A stretch of DNA of 64,000 nt from Amyelois transitella (Eukaryota; Arthropoda; Insecta; Lepidoptera; Pyralidae): assembly GCF_032362555.1 (NCBI RefSeq), contig NC_083508.1:3377001-3441000 (forward strand), in the 5' to 3' direction. Shown piece after piece: positions 13,501-25,200 of this stretch; the stretch's first letter is position 1, and each line of letters begins with the position of its first letter. Below the pieces are notes generated by a model. That model did no database searches and had not been told where the DNA came from. It saw only the letters and a program-made list of their open reading frames with translations. The position numbers and the translations under genes are program-made.

Positions 13501-15326
13501 GCTTCTTCAAAAAGCCAGTAACCCAACCTGTATCAGCAACCTTGACCCACGCCAGAGAAGTTTGTTGAACGTTATTCGGCGCCCGACGCTTAATTTATTA
13601 TTAATCCTGCATATACCTACTTCGGGCGGCTGTTACTTTTAAATTTTGCGTTAGGTAAAAATACTGATGGCGATAACTTACTATCATAAGGAGGGGCGCC
13701 CTTTGAATCGGCTGGCTTACCAAGCGGTATCCGCTCGACTAAATTCATATTCATACATACATAAAATCACACATGTTCCCCGAGCGGTAGGCAGAGAATA
13801 CATTCAGACATCCAAAATTATTAAGTTACTAATTCAGACCAGTGAAATAGCTTCTTAAATTATACTTATATCACTTGTCCCAACTTCAATAATGGATCAT
13901 TAAAGACATTAAATTTAATCAAGTTAAATACATAATAAAGAACAAAAGAAACTTTGTTAAAGGAAGACATTCTGATTTATGACGAACCTAACCTGACGTG
14001 ATTAAGGTAAATGATGCGTGAAAGAAGGAACCAAGGAATACTATGGGGCCCATATAACCGTAAAATTGCGTACATTTGTAAAAGCCAACCAATGGAAAGG
14101 CTAATAAACATGGGATTTTTTTTTATATTTGCTTATCTTTAAAGAAGCCACACCAATCTACTACTAGAGTATAATTTATCAGTCTCCACAATGTGCAACC
14201 TTTAGTTGTCATTTCATTTAGTCCATCCACAGGTACATAGACATTAATTATGAAGAATAGAATGTGTGTTTGTCAAGAAGACTTATTCTTATCAGTCTAT
14301 TTCAACTTTTCAATAAGAAATCCTTGCTGTTAATATAAACAAGATATATTAAGTAAAAGAAATAAGATTGTTTGGCAAATAAAAGTTTTCACAAAAAGTG
14401 TGGAACCCTGCACCAATAGAAAAAAGAATAGGATCACTCCATCTCTTTCCCATGGATATAGTAAAAGCTTAAACTTAAGATTCTTCTTTTAGGCAACAGG
14501 CTAGCAACCTGTCACTATATGAATCTCAATTCAATCATAAAGCCAAACAGCTGAACATGGCCTTTCAGTCTTTGGATGACTGTTGGCTCTGTCTACCCCA
14601 CAAGGGATATAAACGTGATTATATACTATGTATGTATGTCCACAAAAAGTCAAATATCTTTTTTTTGCTGATACCCTAAGGTTCTGTGTGTATTGTAATT
14701 GGCATATTGGAGAAAGAAACAAAAATATCTATAAATGTAAAGAGAGCTAACATATAAACTTTACATATCTATGTCAAGAGAACTTGCAGGGATGCCAAAC
14801 ATCAAATAATAGTGTCAAATTGTTGTAATGGAAATACATACCATCAAACACAATTTTTCATGTAAATTCCGACCTAGAATGAGTTGATGTCCTTAATCTT
14901 TTTTTTTTTTTTGTAGAGGTTGAAATAATAATTTGTTGTCCCATTCCAAATGATAATATATCTTGAATTAAGTATATACTATATGTACACAAATTAATTC
15001 TTAGGGAGGCACCTGTTTTAAACGGCGACTAATAAATAATTATGAATGGAACTTATTTATGAATAAGTGGAAACATATATATTTTAATGGAGAGAACTAT
15101 GTACACGTTATCAGATTATTTAGACTCTTGAAGCAATAAAGATATTTTTTACTTACTTTTCCGTCAAATATTGAGTGGTCCAATACAGAACTTCGCCCGG
15201 CAACTCTGCTTCTGTTATGGTATATCCTGCGATGTGGACAGGTAGCTGATCTTCAGGATTCACAGTAGCAGCAAAATTCTCAAAAAACACTCGGTAAGAT
15301 GTCAAATAATCCTCCTTATCGCCCAT
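1554..15326 (-). CDS. PPM1F: PP2C-family Ser/Thr phosphatase, PPM1F/PPM1E (POPX) type; C-terminus outside window
   Basis: Metal-dependent protein phosphatase. Mammalian PPM1E/F dephosphorylate CaM kinases and PAK; the insect substrate is not readable here. Coding exons on the minus strand: 15326-15157 (start ATG, opens [18 protein letters not shown]), 7381-7272, 5720-5512, 4442-4254, 3973-3830, 1647-1554. All junctions keep phase and give 305 codons plus one base. Visible PP2C motifs in order are [26 protein letters not shown] (metal-binding DGH with A for the usual second G), a WAGDS core, [19 protein letters not shown] and [14 protein letters not shown]. The text matches the PPM1E/F subgroup rather than PPM1A/B or ILKAP by the RRxMEDRH and RPH..R..DE.ERIEA..G stretches. 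The DGxxD/DN metal motifs of the C-terminal third must lie left of position 1554; I see no exon for them in 1-1553. The intron after exon 5 holds the 96-bp array. PPM1E versus PPM1F is not resolved. Confidence 0.9.
1648..2103 (-). repeat. tRNA-like SINE head and tail in phosphatase intron
   Basis: On the minus strand 2100-2070 contains GGATTCGATCCCCGG, a good RNA polymerase III B-box/T-arm sequence, followed by poly-T-rich text. A similar head with GGGTTCGATCCCCG occurs at 36570-36600 followed by a similar T-rich segment. The rest down to 1648 has one 76-codon open frame with no recognisable domain, which I treat as chance or SINE body. Confidence 0.45.
2104..3894 (-). repeat. 96-bp tandem array made from a phosphatase exon end plus its 5' splice site
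   Basis: About 18.7 head-to-tail units of exactly 96 bp. On the minus strand each unit is the last 60 nt of phosphatase exon 5 (peptide [20 protein letters not shown]), then the donor CAG|GTAGGC, then 36 nt of intron. The highest-coordinate copy is the functional exon end (donor at 3829). Units differ only at two sites: C or G in the AGCGSCACT stretch and T or A in the CTCWATACA stretch. The lower edge breaks within a copy at 2104, a few bases before the donor, and runs into a tRNA-like SINE head. Because 96 is divisible by three, long spurious reading frames stay open on both strands. The unit is exon-derived, not a conventional satellite. Confidence 0.95.
4500..4570 (-). repeat. Fragment of the abundant 260-bp retroposon family
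   Basis: Contains ACACGTCTTTATCCCTTACA and GGATAAACAGAGCCAA, matching the 3' tail of the retroposon defined by the full copy at 59879-60136. It lies in the intron downstream of the DGH exon of the phosphatase gene. 4571-4984 shows nothing else. Confidence 0.5.
4985..5300 (-). pseudogene. Decayed tandem copies of phosphatase exon 3
   Basis: The block 5140-5300 aligns base for base with functional exon 5720-5512, roughly from its [11 protein letters not shown] part to the exon end. It still encodes [16 protein letters not shown] and [20 protein letters not shown] on the minus strand without a stop. Its donor is changed: the functional GAG|GTAGGT is GAGGAGTGT here, so it should not splice normally at that point. 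A third, much more diverged fragment at about 4985-5100 matches the same exon around the SRRVMEDRH and KTVSC segments. This could be a mutually exclusive exon using another donor, but the lost donor and missing 5' part favour relic status. Confidence 0.75.
5721..7271. other. Phosphatase intron 2, no recognisable content
   Basis: AT-rich intron between coding exons 7381-7272 and 5720-5512. Only short chance open frames are present and I recognise no repeat family. Confidence 0.5.
13030..13465 (+). repeat. 5'-truncated RTE-type LINE (best preserved copy here)
   Basis: Encodes [20 protein letters not shown], then [20 protein letters not shown] and [12 protein letters not shown], typical of the region after the polymerase domain in RTE-like LINEs. 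A frame change follows near 13270-13300, where an internal ACGTATCGTAC repetition interrupts the reading frame. It then continues to the shared 3' end (CCTCCGGGAAAGAGGCGTGA, then GTATGTATG). Dead fragment. A short reversed tail of the same family lies at 13745-13800. Confidence 0.75.
14398..14640 (+). repeat. Retroposon of the 260-bp family, near full length
   Basis: Starts GTGTGGAACCCTGCACCAAT and ends ATGTATGTATGT. It matches the complete copy at 59879-60136 in reverse orientation through the blocks CACTCCATCTCTTTCCCATG, GCTAGCAACCTGTCACTAT and GTTGGCTCTGTCTACCCC. Confidence 0.8.
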
Positions 15327-17029
15327 CTTATACTGATTATTGAGGACAACAAAATAATAACTAATGAAAATTCACGTAAGCTATCGATCAACAAACCCTT
15401 GTTATCGTTTCAAATTCTTAATTGAGCTTGAATATTAAAAATGAATAGCAAAAAAGTACAACACGGTTTAACTTAATGTTAAAATACTATAAAATAAATT
15501 TTATTTAATAAACTTAATCACCGCGTAAGGTAAATTTCAAAACATTAAAATCACATCTCGCTCACACTTGTCACTTCCATCCATTATTCACACCTATAGT
15601 GTTGCCAAATGTCTCCGACAAGAAGGCGACAAGCCCAAAAACCACTATATTGCGTCGTCAGAATTGCACAAAATATTTGAATATAATTGCACATAAGCAA
15701 TTTTATTCAACGTCTTTTTTTTAGTCTTCTATTTGGATTTCTACTTCGAGTGCTTCCTAAATACCCCGATATCTTTGACGCTAAGACGCAAATTTTGAGC
15801 GCTAACGTGGTCAAATAGGCGCTAGGTTTAGCGCCGCAAGCGCTAAGTTGGCTACACTGTACACCTACACAACACACCCAACTTAAGGGTGTTCACTACG
15901 GCTACATTTTGCCGACGCGTTATGCTATTATTATTTAACCTAATATATTATATCAAGAGCTAATATATTAGTTAAAATGTCAATTTTAATATGTCAATAT
16001 TTTATATAAAAATTTCGTCGAGTGTTGCTAAATCGTTTGTTACGTTACGGATGGTGTGCGCTATTGAATAATACGACTAGTATGTTTTTGACGCTACTAT
16101 ATTCCAAACTGCTTGAATAAATAATTCGCCGGGATAAAAATAAAATACTTACATACATACGTATGGTCACGTCTATATCCCTTGCGGGGTAGACAGAGCC
16201 AACAGTCCTGAAAAAACTGATTGGCCACGTTCAGCTATTTCGTTGCGAAATCGTTTGTACGGATGATGTAACTTCACACAAAAGGTGGCTCTCAGTTTGA
16301 CCTGTATGTAGGTATGAATCGCTGAACCGATTTTGATGCAGTTTTCAGGAAAGTATTTGCTACGTTGATGAAGGTTTAAGAAATTAAATAGGCTTTGAAA
16401 AAAGGAGGAAAGCGACTGGTGATGATTCTCTTTTTTTACGAAAGTTATTTCAATATTTTTAAATAGACTTTTGTTGAGTGTCAGTTGTAACTTTCACACA
16501 ATTTTATTTTAGGGTGGGTCAGAGACATCTTTTGTCATCAATTTATTATCCATAAATCATTTCATAGATGCCATCAAATTAAAGTAACTTGTTGACACAA
16601 GCTATGATAGCTGTTCTCATATATAATTTAAAAAAATACTAATATTATTAAATAAATAACAATATTAGTAATATTTATTTGCTAACTAATATAACAAACA
16701 CTTTTACATGCAACCAATGCAACCAATCTAACTGTTCGTTCAGAACTTTGTACACAGACATATTTGTTTGTACAATTTAAAATAATTTGATTACGGCAAA
16801 ATTTAATTGATCACATCAATAAATGATAACCATTTCATAAAATAAAAGTAATGAACGATAGTTAATATAAATGGAAAATAGATTTTATGGCAAATAAAAT
16901 AATAATAATTTATTACGATAGATTCAGAACGTCAGAAGTCAGTGGTGGCAAGGCGGTATAGGGATGTTTAGATATTTCGATTCAATCGATTTGCTGTGAA
17001 AGTTAAATAAGCTGTTGTTTAGCTATGCA
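15327..17029. other. Intergenic region upstream of the phosphatase
   Basis: Holds the presumed phosphatase promoter, 15327-15900, where I could not pin a core element. A 3' tail of the 260-bp retroposon (minus orientation) lies at 16149-16255. The rest, including an AT-rich palindromic stretch at 16625-16680, shows no gene. Confidence 0.45.
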
Positions 17030-17475
17030 GTGATACTACTGACATACAATATAGTTATATGGGGAAACTGTTTTAAATGTATTGCAAAAACAGAAACAAA
17101 GAATACTAGCCAACATTTATCAAATGACATCAAGATCTTTACACATCATAGAGACTTTTTTTATTTATAAGTCTCAAATACCTAATGATAAACGAACTGA
17201 TTTTGATGTTATGTCGCTCAGACACAGACAAAACCTGCAGGCTCCAGAAATATTTGGCGTATGATGCTATACGTATTATTAATAAATTTTTGGAAATTCC
17301 CAAAGAAGCAAAGCTCAAGACGCAGCTATTCATTCCGGTCGCGTCAGCCTCATATTTAATGTTTAGATTCATCAAAGCTGGATGTTTGTCTAGCCAGGGC
17401 AATGTCATCAAACAGTTAACATCATGGAGCATTGCACATGGTGCAGCCGGTGATTATTGTGTAGGTACATGTTAA
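17030..17475 (+). pseudogene. Non-LTR retrotransposon RT relic (jockey/CR1-like C-terminal region)
   Basis: Pieces in shifting frames read YNIVIWGN, then LQKQKQRILANIYQ, then SLRHRQNLQAPEI, in the order of the post-polymerase region of jockey-type reverse transcriptases (xVxWGN ... LQKKAxRII ... xTRxxxxLxxP). At least two frame changes occur. The clade assignment is by pattern memory and is tentative. Confidence 0.5.
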
Positions 17476-17642
17476 ATAGCAGCGGCTCGAAGCTTCTTAC
17501 GACTTTCTGGGCTCCCCTAGGAGCCCATTCTTTTAAAGTACCTTTGCCATCTTCTTTTAGTACACCCTAAGAAAGGGATTGGCGAGCGAATTTTTCTCCT
17601 ATCTACTCGATTACTTTAAAATTTTCATCCCTACTGACTGAA

Positions 17643-18249
17643 TGTAGACATGTGCCAATCATGTTCAGGATCGGATTGAACCTGGAACGGTTCATCGGAA
17701 CTGTGGAACTAGTTCCGTTATCATGTTCGCGGAACTATCTAGTTCCGCTAAAATTTTCAATGCAGGGCGCGTTACTTACCCACGAACTGGATATGGAACT
17801 ACGACGACGACGACGACAGTCGTCGTCGTATTTTCATATGTTTTGAATAGATAACACACATGACTTGACACGACATAATATTACCATAGCCATAGCACCT
17901 ATGTAATGTACTTCACATCAATTGATTTACCTTCATACTTGGCAGGCTTAGGACTGACAACCAAAAGTAAATTATTTTACAATCTACAAATGAGTGTTTG
18001 GAGTCAATTGTTACTTTAAATAACATTGAATAGTTACATAAGTATCTAAGAATATTACGAAATTAATGAAGTGTGTGATTACTATTTTGCGGCAGCGCGG
18101 TGGCGGCACGTCGGCGCCCTCATATTTGGTCGCGGATATGTTAGGAACTGTGGACCGACTAAGCCAATCAGTTTGGATTGGACCGATATCGTTCCACCTC
18201 CGGACATAGTTCCGAGAACTATTACGGTCCGGAACGACACATGTCTACA
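17643..18249. mobile_element. 607-bp element with perfect 12-bp terminal inverted repeats
   Basis: TGTAGACATGTG at 17643-17654 is exactly repeated in inverse orientation at 18238-18249. If a TA target is included, the ends are TA-GACATGTG and CACATGTC-TA. The interior is crowded with GGAAC and GTTCC motifs near both ends, and a (GAC)n/(GTC)n palindrome lies at about 17798-17832. No transposase frame is visible, so this is MITE-like. Confidence 0.7.
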
Positions 18250-18684
18250 GACAATGTCAAAAATATCAGCAAACTTACTTGTTTTTATTTGTATATCAAT
18301 TTATTATCATTTTTAGCTTGTGTTTTGATGATGCTTGAGTGATATCAATGAAAACCACGAAGACGAAATTTTTATCAGTTTATCTTCCCTGCCGACCATA
18401 AAATTATAGATTTTATATTTAGGTGAGTGAAATTATTTTTTCGTTTAATCACATATATGTATGACTATTTTTCCAATTGCTTTTAAGCATTACAATAAAT
18501 TAATGATGAGCCCGTATTTTATCAAACTCCAATCTTTAATAATTATCAGAGTACGTGATTGATATTACAGTTATTTTAATAATCTTCGCAGATAACAGCA
18601 GTGAATTGTACTTGTATTATAAACTTGCTTTAACATAGCATTACAAAGTTATATTCAGTAAGAAAACCTACTTATAATTTAATA

Positions 18685-20604
18685 ATGCCATCAATATCTG
18701 GGAAATATCAACATTTTAAAAATGAAAATATTGATGATTACTTTGCAGCAGTTGGTAAGTGGAAGAATTCTTAAAACATATATATGAATAAATTTTGAAT
18801 AATTTGGTTCCATTGATACCCTTGTTCTATTATATATTTATTTAACCTTTTTGCATATAAAATTAGAAGTCTCTGTATACTTTTATATGTTTAAATTTCA
18901 TTGTATGAAAAAGGAATTTTTGCTGTACTAAAAAGAAGAACATCACATATTACCAAAACATGATAGTGTTAGGTGTCTGTAAAAAGTCCTGAAGTACTGC
19001 TACACTGTACCAAAATTTAAAGTACTTTTTTCTTGACATTTTCTACCAAAAATTAAGTTTTCTCTTCAATGTATTATTTGTTTAAACTATATAACATTTG
19101 TAAAATACAATGGACAGACTTAATGCAGAAGCATTAGTATAATTAGAAACTTTTCTAACATATATTTCAGGAGTTCCTTACATGGGACGTAAAATGATGT
19201 CAATGTCATCACCTCTGATGGAAATAACTTTAGATGGTGATATAATGACAATAAAAAACACTTCATTACTTCGTAATGTGGAACATTCATTTAAACTTGG
19301 CGAAGAGTATGAGGAACACATGCCTAATACAACAATCAAAGTAAGTATCACTGATGACACTGTTTTTAACTGACTTCAAAAATGGAGAAGGTTCTCAATT
19401 GTATGATATTCTCAACAAATGCTAGGACATTTTAGGTGTCCTTTTTTTTTACTCTATTGCCATATTTGCCACTGGTTCTACAGGACACCTCCTGATTATT
19501 AAAATCAGCACCCTGGCAATAATTGAAATAAAGATAGGGGCTCTTTCTTAAATGAATATCAGCTGTTTTATAAACGAAATGTGAGAGTCTAACTGGGTAT
19601 GACATAGCAATTTCAGAATCACTGTAACTTGCTGGTCACTTATCAAATGTTTAGCATGAAATAATTTGTTATCATGTACGAAATAATTACACTTTTTTTG
19701 TTACACTTACAAGCTACGCTAGTATGGTGCAGTGGCAATATGTAGCTATGTCTATCCCTTGAGAGTAGTTCAAAACACAATGAACTCAATCTTCAATTAA
19801 ATTATCCTTAGTTTCAGTTTTTTAATTATCTTCAAGCATATTATTGTTCTAGAACTTACTTGAAAGTATTTAAGATTAATACCTAATCATGGATAAGATT
19901 ATATTGCAAAAGTTGCCGTGATCAGTCTGGAGTCACTTCATATTAAAACCTGCCTCACCAGATCTAGTATTGTGGTTATAGGTACTCCCCAAACTCAAGG
20001 TGAGAGTGCAACCAGGTTGTGTTTAAGAGCATTATAAAATAGGTATTGCCGACAGTCATCCAAGTAAAAAAACTAACAATTTCGTTTCTTTTTTTCAGAG
20101 TAAAACTATCATAAAAAGTGACACAGAAATGGTGACTGAGTCAGTGATACCAGATACAGGGGCCAAATGTGGCCGTCATTACGCTTTCTCAGATGAAGGC
20201 TGCGTTATCGTAAGAAACCTTATAACTATTTATTTTGCGCTGTGTGGTGTTCGACACTTTAGAATAGTACCACTCTATATCTTTCCAATGGATGTCATAA
20301 AAGGCGACTAAGGGATAGGCTTATAAACTTGGGATTTTTCTTTAAGGTGACAGGCTAGCTACCTGTCTCACTTTATATGAAACAGCTGAACATGTTTATC
20401 AGTATTTTCAAGACTGTTGGCTCTGTCTAGTATGAACTAGTAAGCATGACCAGGTGTTCGAAGCATTGCAAAGATAATGTTCAAGGAACGAAAATCGTTC
20501 TGTAAAGAAAGGATATGAGGGGTTAAAAATTTATTAAATTTCAGACGCTGACACATGAAAAAGCAGCCCAACCAGGAAAGAGATACTATAACAGAGTTAA
20601 ATAA
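18685..20604 (+). CDS. Cytosolic fatty acid-binding protein (FABP/CRABP family)
   Basis: Small intracellular carrier of fatty acids or retinoid-like lipids, a ten-stranded beta-barrel. Exons 18685-18754, 19171-19340, 20099-20209, 20545-20604; phases agree and sum to 411 nt, 136 aa, the usual length for the family. The protein opens MPSISGKYQHFKNENIDDYF, matching the family signature (GKYxxxxxExFDxYxxAxG), and exon 1 ends at the conserved V-G split codon. The C-terminal KRYYNRVK carries the R-x-Y pair that binds the lipid carboxylate in this family. The four-exon structure is also typical. There is no signal peptide, so it is cytosolic. Introns 1 (18755-19170) and 2 (19341-20098) hold nothing recognisable; intron 3 carries a retroposon. 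The ligand and the FABP subtype cannot be told from sequence alone. Confidence 0.93.
20241..20431 (+). repeat. 260-bp-family retroposon in FABP intron 3
   Basis: Starts GTGTGGTGTTCGACACTTTA and ends GTTGGCTCTGTCTAG; the middle is shortened. It lies 30 bp downstream of the exon 3 donor. Confidence 0.75.
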
Positions 20605-22247
20605 GCTTTGGAGTTATAGAAATGACTCTTGGGATGTGTCATATGTGAACAATTACTTTAATAATACCTACATACCATTCTTTATTTCCATTTACATATT
20701 TAGTTAATGTATTGTTATATATTTTTTCATTAATTATTTAATTTTATTTGTAAGAAGACTGATGCATGTATATCAATATGAACATTGTTATAATTTTTTA
20801 GATACTTATTATATTAAATACTTAAATATTTTGTACCAAAAATTAAATTTATTTATTTTATATCTGTTACTTTTATTCAATGCTATCCTAGTAAATCAGT
20901 CATTTAACAGCGGGTACTTTTGTCTTTCTCGCCCTGCCCATTATTAAGAGCTGTAATAATCTTCCCTTCCAGTACCGTGTATTTCCCGAAACCTTAGAAT
21001 AAGACCACTCCATTCTATTTTCCATAGATGTCGTAAAAAGCGACTTAGGGGATAGGCACACGTTTACTCAATACATTGCAATTCTGGTGGCCATAAAACA
21101 ACAGAACGCGCTAGATGTTTCTTTTCTCATGCAGATTGTAAAAATCAATCAAGGGAGGAACTTATAAACTTTTCATGACACTAATTGAATCTCAATTTCA
21201 TCATAAAGCCATGCATCTGAACGTGGTCATCAATTATTTTTGAAATTGTTGGCTCTGTCCACCCCGTGCGGAATAAGAACCTTATTATAATCCTCTAACG
21301 TTATTATAATAAAAACTGATATAAAATTTGAAAATTAACGGAACGTACCCATTTCTAAAATTGTAAACCAAAAAATATCCGAACGCAAGTTTACCAATCG
21401 ACGTTAACTTTACCCAACTTATTGCCAGAATAAAAGGAATTCCCTACTTAACAGTAAAGGCGCATTCATTAGTCGATAGCACGTATGCGGGGATCGCGCT
21501 TATGGGAGTAAACCACTAATGAAACGCAATAAACATAACAGAGCATTTGAGAAATTACCGGAGTGCGGGAAAACGATCAATGAAACTTGATGATCTATAA
21601 AAAGCATAGGGAAATTTTCCTCTCCTCATCATTAAGCGTTAACAAAGCGGAGCGAACACTCAGGGAATACTTTTAGCTGTAGCACACTCATTGTTTTTAT
21701 CAACAAAGTGGATTAAAAACATATACATAAAATCACGCCTTTTTCCCGGAGGGGTAGGCAGAGATATCTTTCCACTTGCCACGATCTCTGCATATTTCCT
21801 TCGCTTCATCCACATTCATATTGCCTAAAATATTTAAAATTAATTTAAAATGTTTTAAGGTAGTAATCTATCAATCACCTTTTTAACATTCGATTTGTTT
21901 ACATATTTGTTTGTACGATTTAGCGTAGTTTTGACTTTCCAATGTCGTCATCATGGGGAAAACGTATCCAATTATGAATTACTTATGTCAATGGGAATAC
22001 CAGGGTCAGCATCTGGTAACATTAGCCGCTAGCTGTCAAGTCAAATTTTGGCTAACGAACGTCCTGTCCTACCTGTCATTTCAGTATTTCATTGTTTTGA
22101 ATTGAAAGTTTTACCGAACGGTATTATTTATTGCGTCGTCGCATCCATTCTTTGTCTGATTAGATTTCAAGTTGTGCAAATTAGTTTTTAAAATAAAATT
22201 AAAAACTTATTTAGAAACAACAACGTATTTACAGCAGCATTTTAATA
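20605..22247. other. FABP 3' side and intergenic region with two retroelement copies
   Basis: 20605-20970 is AT-rich and should contain the FABP 3' UTR, though no clean AATAAA stands out. 20975-21290 (plus) is a 260-bp-family retroposon interrupted internally. 21722-21830 (minus) is an RTE-type LINE 3' tail containing TTCCCGGAGGGGTAGGCAGA. 21831-22247 includes the presumed ARL6IP1 promoter. Confidence 0.55.
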
Positions 22248-25200
22248 ATGGCTGACATGTTTCAGGAGCAGGTACGTACGTAATTAAATTACATTGCAGT
22301 ACCCACCAATACTTTTTTGGAATTTATTAATATCAAATTTATTACGCTTGGTGTATGATTTTTTCTTTGGCATATATATTTATGGACTGCCTAATCAATA
22401 CACAATCCGTCAAACAAAAATTTCTTTGGTAACATCTACCGTAAGTTCCTGTAGAAATGATACATAACATAATCATTCTTACTTGATATAATGGCCAAGT
22501 TCTCCCTTTTCTGTGCATGGTGTTTAGGGTTTGATCCAAAGCTCTTAAGGCTTGATCCAAACAGCTCAAAACAAAGAAGCACATCTTCATCATGTCTTGC
22601 TATCCTTCATGGGGTAGACAGAGCCAACAGTCTCAAAAAATAAAAAGTACATATTTAGCAAAAAATTAAAATGTACATATAGTATTGATAAAGGAATAGT
22701 ATCGTAATGCATTGAAATTTTTAGATGTTTCAGGTCTGCCTGAGATCATGTATACAATAATTTACATGCTGTGTTTTCAAAATTATCAACTATCTATCAA
22801 CACAATGCAAATGTAAAATATATTTCCATGAAGTTTAAGCAAATTTACTTTATCCCAAGTTAATTTTCTCTTGTTTTATTACAATTATATTAAACTATTT
22901 ATGTCTCCAGGAAAAGCAAGTGAAGAAACTGAAAAGGCTCTTAGAAGGTTGGCGCATGGCACTACTGCCACTAAAATCCATCATTCTCTGGGAACAGCAA
23001 TGGCATCCTTGTGTGATAATTGGTTCAGTCTCCTTTCTCTACCTCCTGATTTGGCTCCTGGATCTGAATACTCTGACCACAATTGCCCTGTTGGGTATTT
23101 TACTTAATTTTATTGACTTCATCATTCCAGTAATAAGCAACTCTCTTTATGGTCCAAGTGCTTGGACTGGTCAAAAGGAAAAGATGTTTGAAGAAATCTG
23201 CCGAAGCATTGTTCTTAGCTACAACAATTTTATCAAGCAAGTTTGTAACTTTTATTCACTCCGAGAAACTGGCCCTTACATGGTGAGTATTTTGAAACCT
23301 ACCTATTGCAATAAATTGCAATTGATTATTAAAAACTATTCTCTTTACGATCTGACTGATGACATGAAGGTACGGTCGCGTTCATAATTGCAGTCATAGT
23401 TGGCAAAACTTTATAGCTTGCACTCACCGCTATCACTCACACATTCACACAAATAACACAATAAACAACAAGTGGTAAAGCGTTGGGTAACGCGCCATCA
23501 AGAAATCAAGAAGAGGGTAGTGTAAATAAAAGTCGCCGCGCAGCGGCCGTCGTCCGCTAATCAACACAGCGACACGCCACACAGCGGAGATCCATGGTGG
23601 ATCAGTACGAAAATAATGGCTTCATACCGACCAGAACATTTGCGGAACAGTTCGACACATCAGTGGTTACTGTTCGTCGAGTTTGCACCGTGAGGGACTA
23701 CACCACAGACAGCCAGCAAGAAAGCCGTATTTATCCGAAATAAATAAGCAAAAACATTTAGAATTTGCTCGGCAGTATTTGGATTTTGACTGGAAAAAAG
23801 CAATATTTACGGACGAAAAGTTCGTTTACGTCATCGCAACACGGTAGGCTTCATTTATGGCGAAGAAATGCAACTCGGTATTAAGAAAAAAATATTGGGC
23901 CAAAGATGGAGTCTGGACGCATATCTATAAATATGTGGGGCTGGATGAGTGCTGCTGGACCTGGGGAACAGGTGTGGATAGCAGGACGCGCTACAGCTGC
24001 TCATTATGTGCAAGTGCTGCAAGAAACCATGTTACCAACTGTGCGGTGAATTTATCCGATTGATGATATGCCAACAATGTCATTTGTGCAAGACAACTGC
24101 CCTGTGCATCGAGTCCATATAGTGCGTGAAAGGTTCTGCCAGTTTATATTAAAACTACTAATTACTTAGATAGTGTCTTAAGGACAGCTTCAATATCTTT
24201 TCTTTATGAAAACGAATAATTAAGCTGTAACCTTAATAACAGGAGATAAGTAGATGATACAATTAGTGTAATATGCTGTATGTATAGCTTTATATAATCA
24301 TCAATATGTAAACAAAACTATAGGTAAACTGTTTCAATAAAATTTACTAATTTTAATTGAATGTTTTATTTTGCTCCCTCTTGTTTAATATTTTTTGCTG
24401 ACTTCCGTGTTTGAAGACACGGGTATTGTAATTCTTAGATATCAGTTAGCTAGTTAGTCAGTCAGTTACTTAGTTCAAATGGCACCTTGAAACATTAAAA
24501 ATTGTCAGTAACACTAATTATTTTTTTTTTAAAAGACAAAAAAAAATCCTTGAATTACTTCGGAATCCAAGTAACGCTAGTAACTAGAACAAGCGAGTGT
24601 GAGCAAGCGAGATTATCTAATATATCTTAGATCTCACTTGCTCACACGAAGTAATAAAATTGCTACCCAATAACTTTCAAAGGAACCACCACCTATGTTA
24701 GGGTCGTGTGCAGACAAACTTTCAACCTTATTGAAATGATATAAGTCTGGCAGTCGCAGGCTTCCCCCTCTATAGGCAAATCTTATGCAAATGATGAGAG
24801 ACGACGATATCTCGATCGACAATTATCGGGCCCAGTTCGGCCATCGTTGATTACCGTCTCTTTCTGTTTTGTTATGTTATATGTCATAGAATAATAAACT
24901 GTTTTACTTAGTAATCATTGGTATTAAAGACCGTATTCATTTGATGGAATATTTATTCTTTTTAAATATGCATGTGTGTGTGGATCTAGTGGAACCACAG
25001 TGCACGCTATTTTAACCCGTAAGAATTTTAAAACTATGACTGCAGATATGAACGCGATCGTACATTTATATCGGAGTTTATAAGCTGTTTCTATGGGATA
25101 AACCTGTAATAACACCTTGTCTTATATAAATTATATAATATATGTAACATGTAGAATGACAATTGAAATTGCAACATTTGTGGAATGCAAAAATTTACAG

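Larger units (their letters stand above)
7382..15156. other. Phosphatase intron 1, about 7.8 kb
   Basis: Long AT-rich first intron. Apart from the LINE pieces at 13030-13465 and 13745-13800 and the retroposon at 14398-14640, I see no exon or named repeat. A GC-richer island at about 9230-9370 has no open frame with a recognisable product; it could be an enhancer or a non-coding exon but nothing in the sequence decides this. Confidence 0.45.
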
